Positions 1-10,152 of a stretch of 64,000 nt of DNA are shown here, in pieces. This stretch comes from Enoplolaimus lenunculus (Eukaryota; Nematoda; Enoplea; Enoplida; Thoracostomopsidae). The notes under the pieces were generated by a model, which did no database searches, was not told the DNA's origin, and saw nothing but the letters and a program-made list of their open reading frames with translations. The stretch spans positions 1 to 64,000 of the forward strand of contig JASANG010003710.1 of assembly GCA_030248215.1 (NCBI GenBank), given 5' to 3'. The translations under genes were made by a program, and so were the position numbers. Positions within the stretch are counted from its first letter, which is position 1, and each line of letters starts with the position of its first letter.

Positions 1-691
1 AATCGGCCATACGTTAGTGGTATAATGTTACCGATTGCAATGGGAATTGGAGGTGCGTTGCTCACAGTAACGACAGTTTGTTTGATTAGAGCCTGTGTAC
101 GCTCAACAGCTCGCAGTCGCCGCAAAAGACGCATAAGAGTAAGTATTAGGCAGAGTGTGAACGGATATCCGACTCCGGCAAAAAAGCAACATGTTACTCC
201 AATGTCATACATTGCTGGATATTTATAGTTATAAATTAAACTGTTGTTTATATGATCCATATCACAATATTTGTAATTTACTGTGACTCTTATTCAATAG
301 CATACGAGTTACCTGATTTTGTACTTCAAGACAGGTACCAGATTGGTTTGCATATTGTTGATTTCTTAATATATCCTGTTCATGTTTAAGGCCGCTATAG
401 TATATCGTATTTTATCACGTTAAGTAAAATCTTTAATCCTACGTGAATGTGGTCGGGAATCAGCAAAACGGAACGCGCAGTGGATAAATTGTTTATTACG
501 TGGAAAGCGTCCAGTTGAATACTCTCGTTTCACAGCGCTCATTATTCGAAAATTCGCTTTTTGTTGAGTGACAAGATCAAGCGATTTTTAGCTTTGTGAT
601 GTAAACATTGGTTTAATTTTAGAACCTTGCTGACGAACTTAAAACCGATCGTGCCATGTTGCTTGCAGAAAGTTCTGATGAAGAATTTTGA
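1..691 (+). CDS. C-terminal exons of a single-pass membrane protein with sorting-type tail (5' partial)
   Basis: The window opens inside a coding exon in frame 1. It holds a hydrophobic segment (about residues 9-30, IMLPIAMGIGGALLTV onward) followed by a basic stop-transfer stretch (RSRRKRR). At 139 there is a strong donor (GTAAGTATT) and at 621-622 an acceptor (AATTTTAG), both phase 0. Joining 1-138 to 623-691 gives a cytoplasmic tail ending DRAMLLAESSDEEF and a TGA stop. DRAMLL fits the acidic dileucine sorting pattern and is followed by an acidic cluster, as in endosome/lysosome or TGN-cycling proteins; that role is inference. Without splicing the frame reads on to a stop at 226-228, which I take as intron read-through or a retained-intron form. 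AATAAA at 1029-1034 is a possible polyadenylation signal. The rest of the gene lies upstream of the window, so the family is not identified. Confidence 0.6.
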
Positions 692-2097
692 CCAGATGCG
701 AGCATTTGGGATATATATTTGGGCAAGTTAAGCTTAAAAGCTGACGTTTGATGTTCATGATGTGTTCTTTGTTCTGTTTTATTTGGCGAATTTTAAGGCA
801 GCATACGAGAGACGTGCATCGTTGTGGAGTTTTTGGTTATCGCCTTCTGTTTCTGTTGCTCTGTGGAAGGTTAATTATGTTCTTTGGATAAGAGTTTTTT
901 GGAAACCAAGACAAGTGTATAATTTTGCTATTTTAGAAAGGTTTTGGTGGAATGATTGAAATTTTGTGGTCTTAAAATGGTTTTCATTTAATTATAAAAA
1001 CGCAATTGTTGATTCGTGAACTTTTCAAAATAAAACTAAAGACATTGTATTCATTATTTGATTAATATTTTTGTAACACGTTGAAATATATGCTATTCCA
1101 ATCAGTTGTGATGTTTTCATTCAAAACTAATTAATAGCAATTTCTGTTTGTTAGCGTTTTGCATCATTTTTGTTCGTATCATTTGGCCGTCCTAGAAACG
1201 TTTCAAATTCGCTTGTAAGTCATCAGAAACAATTGTATACCTTTTCTGAAATTGTAGCCCACCTTGCAAGGTGAGCTAACTACGGGCTGGATTGTAACAA
1301 GGCTATTAGATTTTAGTTTTAGTAATAAAGTTATTTCTCGAAACTTTATGTATCAAAAGCGTTCCAGCCGGCCTAAAGTTATTGAATAGACTTGCGTCCC
1401 TTCATACACATATTGTGTACGAAGGTAGAATTGATATATTAAGCAAAGGCTTTTTTTATTTTAATGAAGCACAATAAGTATTATGTTACTGAGAGATATG
1501 GAGTATGTAGAAGCATAAATTTTAGGTGCTTTAGAACTGATAGGTAATTTGTTCGCGTCTTGCGCAACTGAAAAAGCGGATTTGTTCTAAAAGTTTGAGG
1601 AATTGTCTTTTAGTGCGTTGATTCTTACAAAATGTTTATCTGTTGTTATAGTTTTGCTAAACGCCATTTGTTTTTTGTTTTCTTTACAATAATTATTTAC
1701 TACTCTACACTCTACATATATGGCTCTCTGGGTTATTTGTCAGAGTACGTACGTATTTACTGGCGGTTTCATAAAAATTATTTGGGGTGGACCTTCATGT
1801 TTGTGTAAATCGGGTATGAACTTTTGCATTCTTACTTTAACATTAGTTGTATACGAAACATTTCAGGGATGGTGGCCGCTCGTCTTCCACTCCGCCTCCT
1901 TAACCCTTGGGACCGCGTTGTACGTATTATCAAGAGTGTATAATGACAAGTGTGTGCAACCATAGGGGTCCCGTATGGTACAAAATGTACCACCGGGTGT
2001 TGGCTTGAATTTTGTTTGGTGAACTGTGCATTATATAAACGTGTGAAAATTGCTTGTTTAAAATGTTTTGGCTTGTGGTTCGACATGTGTTAACCAG
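692..2097. other. 3' flank, no gene seen
   Basis: AT-rich sequence with short open frames on both strands that show no family resemblance. It starts with the probable 3' UTR of the membrane-protein gene. Near 1940-2010 there is a fragment resembling one end of the AGTGTGCAA-ended element found at 39992 and 43052. Confidence 0.4.
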
Positions 2098-2533
2098 TGT
2101 GCAACCGGAATTCCGGTTCCGGTACCGGCATTTTTTCACCTTCTGGTACCGGCGTTTTTTTAAGATTCCGGTTCCGGTAAATTTTTACCGCAATTAAAAA
2201 GTCCGGTATTAAAATTTGTTCCGTGGATATTAATATATTTTACTAAAAAATGACGAGAAAAATTAAATATAATTTCATTAGTACGTATAGTATGCAAACC
2301 TTGACAGTCGCCGAAAATAAACCATCGAAGGTAGATTTCGCTTCCGTGGCTTATGAAAATCAACAATACAACAGATAAAGTCAATACGTATTTCCAACTG
2401 GGGTTGTTTCGCCAATAATATTGCAAAAAAGAAAATTAAAATGAATTTTTCGGTGACAAATTTTTCCTTTTCTGGTTCCGTTTGTCATTTTTTCAAATTA
2501 GGGTTCCGGTAAATTGTAATTCCGGTTGCACCC
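2098..2533. repeat. Family D MITE (GTGCAACCGGAATT ends)
   Basis: Begins with GTGCAACCGGAATTCCGG and ends with the inverse (GTAATTCCGGTTGCACCC). The interior is unrelated AT-rich DNA with short CCGGTTCCGG runs next to each end. Related copies lie at 5713, 12722, 29888 and, in minimal form, 60898. Confidence 0.75.
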
Positions 2534-3338
2534 GGGTGTTAACTTTGGCAAAACTGATTAAGTTGTAGTTTGCGTCCACTATATAATACGGATGTACGTA
2601 TTTTTGGCCGAAGCTTTGTGATACATGACGATGTTTATGTTTATGTCAATATAACCATTCCATTTTGTTGGTCATAATGCTATTAATCTGCTTTAATTTT
2701 TCTTATATGATATTTTTATAATTATTGCGCTTGTAAGATGCGATGGTGTATATATTTTTGAAAATTAACAACGTTGGTTTTTGGATGAACCTAAATCATT
2801 TGCATAGCAACTTTTAATTGAAGTTCCGATGTGTGGGTGGGCCGCTTCGACAAAGTTATTTTTAGGGGCGTCTTGATCGTCTATCCGTATTCTTAATATC
2901 TAAGGGTGGTGCTATACTTGTCGCGTGGCGTCATCCATCACCGCATGTCAGTAACCCACGTACAATGCTGTAGGATGACGGACGGCGCTGGACGTTATCA
3001 AAAATATAACGTCATCGTACGTAAGTCTAAACCAATAGACGTAAGCCTAATCGTAAAATCAATCAAGGTTTGAGTTTATTGTAATCGTTTCAAAATTACT
3101 ACTTGGCTTTTGTTGGGTTTGGGATTCGGAAAGGTTTTCTGTTTACAAGAATTGAGAAAGTGAACGAGTTATTGTGACATATTGGTATTTACTTTAATAG
3201 TTTGGTTTCCTAATCTTCCTCTTATTCATGTATCTCTTAATTGATGAAATAATACTGTGGTGTAGTGGTACTTATTGCCATTATGTCTAAGTGCAATATT
3301 TTATGGGTGTTAAAAAGATTTTATTATTAATTGAAAAG
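2534..3338. other. Intergenic, fragment of a GC-rich TIR element
   Basis: No gene seen. Around 2905-3050 there is a GC-richer piece (GGTGCTATACTTGTCGCGTG and nearby CATCGTACG-type words) resembling the ends of the element at 27742-28043. Confidence 0.3.
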
Positions 3339-4270
3339 GGTGCAATCGGAATTCCGATTCCGATTAGAATTCCGATTCAAAACGAGTTCTAATTTCGATT
3401 CCGATTGGACAATCAATCGGAATCGAAATTTCCATATTTTAATTGCAGGCCAACTTGTTGTGATATGTTGTATAAAAATTCTGCATCATATATGTATTAA
3501 ATTGTTTTTTATAAGTTAACCTATAAATAATTGATTGTAGTTTAGCTTTTCAGAGCCAAAAAATGATTTCCAATTTGTTCATGTGACGGTTTTGAGAATT
3601 GTTGCCAGCCAACAGACACCATAAATCAATATTATACTTGTTAATACAAATTATCCGTATGGTCAAAAATTGTAGTATTTCCGATTCCGATGCCGGTTTA
3701 AATTTGTTGTTCCGATTCCGGTATAATCCAGTTCCGCTTTGCACCCTGACGTAATTGACAATATATTGGCTAGCTGTAGTGGGGAAATTTTCGGCGCGTA
3801 CAGAAGCGTACGATTTTCTGTTGAGAACTAATTTGGATAAAGATTTAAATTTTGTAAAAATAAGTAAGAGCGCAAGTGTAAAAGACAAATGATTAATGGC
3901 AAACTGTACTTGTTAATACAAATTATCCGTATAGTCACAAATTTTAGTATTTCCGATTCCGATCCCGGTTTAAATTTGCTGTTCCGATTCCGGTATAATC
4001 CAGTTCCGCTTTGCACCCTGACGTAATTGACAATATATTGGCTTGCTGTAGTGGACAATTTTCAGCGCGTACAGAAGCGTACGATTTTCTGTTGAGAACT
4101 AATTTGGATAAAGATTTAAATTTTGTAAAAAAATATGAAAGAGTGCAAGTGTAAAAGACAAATGATTAATGGCAAACTGTACTTGTTAATACAAATTATC
4201 CGTATAGTCACAATTTTAGTAGTTTCGATTCCGATCCCGGTTTAAATTTGCTGTTCCGATTCCACCAGTT
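3339..4270. repeat. Family D-related element with three tandem 272 bp units
   Basis: It opens with GGGTGCAATCGGAATTCCGA and contains GCACCCTG ends at about 3749 and 4019. A unit of about 272 bp starting CTTGTTAATACAAATTATCC occurs at about 3637, 3909 and 4182, so the right half of the element has been tandemly copied about 2.3 times. The units are nearly identical, so the expansion is recent. Reverse-strand frames of 76 and 112 aa here are by-products of the repeat. Confidence 0.75.
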
Positions 4271-5712
4271 TGAGCCGTGTTGCATTGGTTGCGTAAGATT
4301 GAAATTTAAATTGTGTAGATAATTTTCGACTGGTCAAAAAAACGGCTGTGGCTGATTTTAAATATTTTGAGCATGTTCCATAGCACTAGACGGCAGATTG
4401 CGACCGCGTATTGGGATCGGGCAAAATACGACATCCGGTGTCGGTGTAACCGGCCGATTTATTCCCGTCAGCTGATGAGTAGGCTATTATTATCTCTGAA
4501 GAATCATAACCAAAAGCAACCGCGACAAAGATACTTTTTCTTATGTTCAGTACAAATATATATACAGGGCGGATCTAACGAGGATCTAGACATCGAATCT
4601 CTCGACCGGAGGTGCGTAATAGTAGAAATTGGCGTCTATTGCGCATGGCTTCAAAGACGCTTCACTCGCAGCGTTCATTACGTAACAATTTAATCAGCGC
4701 AGTTGAATATAACACGCTGGCACATTGTCAGAATTGATTGTTGCTCGCAAAAAAACTTTTATCCCACGCGTTATGCCCTCGTGAAACGACAAAACTTCGC
4801 GCAAAAATGTCTAATAATTTTTGCAGTCGAATTTAAGTTTGTCGTTTATCAGCTTACAAAGACAAAATATCGATTAATTTTCGATCTTTGTTCGGACATA
4901 GCGTTAAATTTTAAATGTTTCACATTTTCGGGTTTACAAATCGCACTCAAGCTGAAATTGTCATTTTCGGAGCGAGGATGGTCGGCCAATGTCGGATTTC
5001 ACCGCCGGAAAATCGCGGATCCGATACTGTATATACTTACACTCTATCTAGTATTTGCCACCCCACCCCCTCGTCATAAGTTGTTTACTGGTGTCGCTGC
5101 GTAATGTTGCATCTTTAGCACAGGAAAATTATACTGCTCAATATTGAAAATTTTTAGGAACAGTAATTTATCGTGTATAATAGGGGCACCGAAAGGAGTC
5201 AGATTGGACTAAAGGGCAAAGATCGGCCTCAGCGGATCATTCCGAGGGGAAAGATCGGGCCTAGGCAGATGTGTCCGCGGTGGAGAGACCCGGCGGAACA
5301 AAGTCGAACTGTTCCACTGGTTCCGGGTTTATATATTGCCGGATTTTTTTGGCTAAAAACTTTATGGGCATTACACTGGTTATTCACCAGAATTACAATA
5401 TTTCACAATGACTTATTCGGGATGATAGGGACTAAACGGGTCAGGATACGCAGATAATATATATGAAAACTTAGCAGATTGTGTGAAGCCCTGCTAAAAT
5501 TAGCGTGATTACCCTTTAATTTGTGAAATATGCACTTAATATTCCGCTCCGGCCGGATATTTTTTCACTATCCGGTCTTGGCTGTTGTGCTTGTTTTTGG
5601 TATTACATTTCATTTTACTAGTCATCATCTAAACGGAATAAGTTTTCACTGAGGTATACCCATTTTGGAGTTGGTATAGCTAAATAAATTTGTGAATCTT
5701 GACTCACCGCAG
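4271..5712. other. GC-richer intergenic segment, origin unknown
   Basis: About 4370-5450 is visibly richer in CG than its surroundings and carries forward open frames (4367-4693, 4703-5104, 5173-5457). None contains a motif I recognise and their codon use looks arbitrary. It could be a decayed mobile element or the edge of an unknown gene; I assign no function. Confidence 0.25.
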
Positions 5713-6048
5713 GGTGCAACCGGAATTACAATTTACCGGAACCGGAAAGTGAAAAATGCATTTCACCAAAAATTTCATTTTAATCTTATTTTTTGCTCTA
5801 TTATTTGTGAAATAACCTTAGTCGAACATAGGTATTTATTTTATTTGTTGTATTTTAGATTTTCATCATCGACTGAAGTGAAATCCACCATCAATGGCTT
5901 ATATTCGGAGTACAAGTGGCTTTCAAAAGAGATTCCTAAAAATTAGCAAAGTTAAGAAAACGGCCAAATTATAATACCGGAATTTTTAAATCCGGTAAAA
6001 ATTTACCGGAACCGGAAGGTGAAAAAATGCCAATTCCGGTTGCACCCT
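5713..6048. repeat. Family D MITE
   Basis: Starts AGGGTGCAACCGGAATTACA and ends CCGGTTGCACCCTGAC, with the usual CCGGAACCGGAA runs just inside both ends. The 336 bp length is typical of the family here. Confidence 0.8.
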
Positions 6049-6828
6049 GACTCACCGGATACCAGGTTTCAGAATATATTTTGGTGTTATATTTGTATTG
6101 GTGCTAGAGTTATATATTTCATGAAAAAAACGCATTAATGGGTTGTTTTTGTGAGATTTTTTGGTTTATTTATAAAGCTTGTAGTTTGAAGAATGGGCGA
6201 AACAGTTTGTTGTTAATGTGCTTTCGAAACTTTATTTTTTGTCCACTTTTTCTGGAATATATAGATGCTAAACAGGGTGTAACATCGAACAAGTAAAATT
6301 GCATGTATAGGGGAACTGATATAGCAATGGTGCTAGTTGCTATTGAACAACGTGTGATTACTTGTTTTTGTATTTGAGCAGAAGGCTGCAATTCTGGTTA
6401 ACTCTGGTAATGTATGGGAAAAAATTAATATTTTTTCGCTAAACCACCACAATTTCTTTGTTGCATTTCAATTTTATTTGAATTTGATATATATTCTTAA
6501 CTGCATTGATTAGATGTTTTGAAAATTTTAATCAAATTCACGTACTTACTGGAATGACGAATGTTTGTGTTGTATGAATTCGATTCCGTGTCATTTATAT
6601 ATAAATTGTTACAATTTATTAAGTATAAATTTAATTTCTATTTTTGGGAATAAATTGGAGTTTGTGTTTTGTATAGTTCGTGTGCTATTAGCGATCAAGG
6701 TTTGTGCAAACTTGTAGTTGGCTGTTTGGAGTTCATTTTATTGTACTGGATTTCGAAGATTTAGAAGTACATGTTAGTTATTTTTGATTTTTACTACAGG
6801 AAACACAAACTCTGTGAGTTGAGCTGAT
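6049..6828. other. Intergenic, nothing recognised
   Basis: AT-rich; only short chance open frames. No repeat end or gene signal was identified. Confidence 0.4.
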
Positions 6829-7318
6829 GCTCACACGCTTCAAAAAATGAGTCAGATTGACCCCGAAGTAGGTCTGGTGTAGTCCCGTAGAGCCTATATC
6901 GGGAAGAGTCAATGTGACACTATTTTTTGCAGTGCACTGAACGGAGTTCTGGTATAGTCATGCAGTGATTCAACTCATTCTGATTTAAAATTAACTCATT
7001 AGAATTGACAGTGTACGTTCTGTTCTAAAGAGTCGCTGGTTGATTATTGCGATTGTGTCTCGGCTCCAAGCATTTGAACGATTTCGAGAAATACAATAAC
7101 TGCAAAAAATGGTGAGACAAATTGACTCTCCGCGAAATAGGCTATTCCGGACTACACAAACTGAGTTTAAATTTGACCCCGCCGGAATCAAATTCGACTT
7201 AATGAGTTGCTCAGTGAGTCAAATTTGACTACGGCGGAGTCGAATTTTGACTCAGTTTGCGTAGTCCGTAAAAATATCTTTCGGAGAGTCAATTTGACTC
7301 ACCATTTTTTGTAGTGAA
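6829..7318. repeat. Family C elements (GACTC), two adjoining copies
   Basis: 6829-6946 is a shortened copy and 7096-7318 a full one (CTGCAAAAAATGGTGAG to CTCACCATTTTTTGTAG). The interior is built from inverted TTGACTC and GAGTCAA words around a central GACTCCGCC motif. About 150 bp of AT-rich DNA separates the two. Confidence 0.75.
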
Positions 7319-7794
7319 TCTAGCGATAACGGTACTTGTAAAATGTATAAAATTGGTGGGATTTACAATCATAAAGTAAATGCTATTTCATCACTGGAGA
7401 TTTGGTATAGAGTTTACTCTAGTTTGACAGCTCTTCTAGGGCTTTCATAGTGAACTGCGGGGATGGTGAGGCATTTATATTTACAAAATCATAAACCTGA
7501 AAATGCAGCAAATGTATACTTGGATTCTGGTGGTTGGCTGATTGTTTAATTTTGGTTCATATACTGATTTTAAAAGTCAACTATAATGGAATGCAAGACT
7601 TTACATTGCGGTTCAAATGTTCGTTGTTTATGTTGTAATAAAGCATTTACAGCTGTTTGTAGTGAAAGTGTTTAAATTGTTATCTACCGCGCACATTTTG
7701 CATGCTTTACGGCGTTTTTTCAATGTTTTATATACAAACATATTGCGGGTTTTTTAAAACTGCAATAGTGTTTCAGATCTGTGTAAAATATATA
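7319..7794. other. Intergenic, nothing recognised
   Basis: AT-rich, no gene or clear repeat seen. Confidence 0.4.
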
Positions 7795-8490
7795 GATGAG
7801 CACCGGATATCCGGATATGTATCCGAAAAGAAATATGTGTCCTGATATCCGAAATGCTATTATGTAAAAAACATTTTCGAATAATTTGCAGTACCCTACT
7901 GTACGATCTTTCAGCTCAGAAAAATTTTTAGTGAAAAATTTCGTTTCACAGCAGCCACTAAAAGTAACAAAGGCTGATGTTTGTGCGACGAAAACGTATT
8001 CAGTGTGTTTCAATGTGGTTCTTTCTTCTTGGAATGTGAAACGACTCAGCTTGAGGGAAGGGTGACGTTTAATGGAATCTCTGTTGCAGTGGTTTAAATC
8101 AGACGGAGACATACCAAAATAAGTCAATTCCAGTTGACCGACGCATTTAATAGTCAGAAGCAATCTTCAAAACCGAATACCCAAAACTAATTGAAGCAGT
8201 TGCATAATAAAAAACTATTTTTAGAATTGTATTTGTTACGCTCATAACAATCAACCTGTGGTCAGCATATACGCTTCTTTCAGAGCAACAAGTGAAAAGT
8301 GCTTAAGAAACGAAAATTGAAGTTCGGTAACCCATAAAATGCAAAATTGAGTTTCAGATATCCGAAAATTGAAAATTTAATTTCGGATATTCGAATAAAT
8401 ATCCGGCACGAATTGCCGGATATCCTATAAATATCCGGCAAGATTTGCCGGATATCCGGATATGAAAAAATATCCGATGCATATCGCGTG
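7795..8490. repeat. Family E element, long form
   Basis: Begins GAGCACCGGATATCCGGATA and ends CCGGATATGAAAAAATATCC followed by CGATGCATA. The roughly 600 bp interior is homologous to 24960-25535. A reverse 147 aa frame crosses it but has no recognisable domain. Short forms of about 150 bp with the same ends are at 37018 and 44962. Confidence 0.7.
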
Positions 8491-9894
8491 TAAAAATATA
8501 GGCAATGTGTATATCTGAGGTGCTAGCGAACAAAGCAAAACATTAGAAATCTACTTACAAATGGAAATACACATATATGCCTATATAAATACTGTACTCC
8601 GAACAGTCATGATTGCCTGCGTAGAATATTAACGCTAAAACATATAACTCTTCGAACATCCGGCTTCGGCAAAAAATGGACATTCGGATCCGACTCCGGT
8701 ATTTTAACTTGCTGGATATTATTTTTAAAAACTTCAAAAAATTTATACCATCATGCGTTTTTATGGAACATCCACGTTATACTGCACGCGCTACTGCAAA
8801 AAATGTCTGGGTCTTAGTAAGACCCGACGTCGCTTTAACACACTATTACGAGACCACTGTAATGTCCGGTAGCGTAACGAGGATGTAAAGACATATTCCA
8901 CTGTGTTCATATAGCATAGCAAACATACATTACAACAACACAAACATAACGTGGATGACCCATTATGTCAAGTACCATCGAACTGATTGACTAACTTACA
9001 TATTTTTTCTGTCACAAATGTAATGTAAATATTTGCATGTGACCGTATACGTTCACAATGTTTATTGGTTAACAATATCGCTGGAAATCCAGATATAGAT
9101 GACAAGTGTTATTGTAGGGGCGTAACAGAATATGTCTCAGCATATTTCTATTATTCCCAAGCCTAAGCCTAACTTCAGCGTAAAAATGGGTATGTCTAAA
9201 CCTAAGCATGATAATATTACATTTGAATTATCCGGCTTCGGCTTCGGCCGGGCACCAGATTATCCGGCTCCGTTTCCGTCCGCTTTTAGTATCCAGTTGC
9301 ACTCTGGTGATCAATTTTCAGTTAGCATTCTTTAAAACAGTTTTATGAAATTTTGATCTAATCTTTAAAAGTTGCCAAATTTCGCAATTATTGAGTTTTA
9401 ATCTAAAAATAGTTGAATTTAAAAAACTGCTTTCTGTAACATGTAGTACTCTGTACTTTGCAGATACATACACATAAACACACCTGAAACGATAGGTATT
9501 CTCAATACATACAGTCTTAATTTGCATGCGTAACGTAAACAAAAATCAGTTGAAACGCTGCCCAAAATACGTATGTGTGATGTGCCGGCTTTAATAATAA
9601 ATTTGGAGCGTTCCGGCTTTAATATATAGATTAAGTTCGCTGGTAGTACATTATTTGTTTGGCCAGTATTAAGATACTAAAATTAAAACTTTAGTGCTAT
9701 TATAACTTTGTATATGTTTTAAAATTTTGCGAAACAGCTTTAGGTTTGAGTTTCGCCACCAATTGGGTGGTACGGATGCCGTTAAGCACAGCACGGAATG
9801 TGTTAGTTTTAAACATTTTGTGAGCGGAATCAAAGTTTTTTCTGGGAAGCTAAAATTGGGATGTGGTATGTTCTGAAGCCTTCTAAGCAACCTT
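8491..9894. other. Intergenic with decayed D- and B-type fragments
   Basis: 8660-8720 and 9230-9305 carry CCGGCTTCGG-type words of decayed family D/E ends. 9112-9215 is a decayed TTAGGC-type (family B) fragment (GGGGCGTAACAG, then CCTAAGCCTAA). No gene was seen. Confidence 0.4.
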
Positions 9895-10116
9895 ACACTG
9901 CAAAAACGGTCAGTCAAATTGACTCTCCGAAATCGACTTTTCGGGACTTACACAAACTGAGTCAAATTCGACTCCCCCAGCGTCAAATTCGACTCCCTGA
10001 GCGACTCGGTTGAGTTGAATTTGACTCTGTCGGAGTCGAATTTTACACAGTTTGCGTAGACCGAAAAAACGTATTTGGGAGAGAGTCAATTTGACTCACC
10101 TTTTTTCGCAGTGTAG
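9895..10116. repeat. Family C MITE next to IDO exon 1
   Basis: CACTGCAAAAACGGTCAG to CCTTTTTTCGCAGTGTAG, with inverted GACTC words in between. It ends 37 bp before the proposed IDO start codon. Confidence 0.85.
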
Positions 10117-10152
10117 GCTCCGAAATATATACAGAACAAATAAGCATAGACA

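Noticed and set aside
139-228. Continuation of the first frame to a stop at 228 as the main coding end
   Set aside because: A strong GTAAGTATT donor lies at 139 and the spliced tail at 623 looks like a real sorting tail, so the read-through is treated as intron.
7720-8163. Reverse 147-codon frame
   Set aside because: It runs through a family E element; the homologous copy at 24960 does not keep the frame and no domain is visible.
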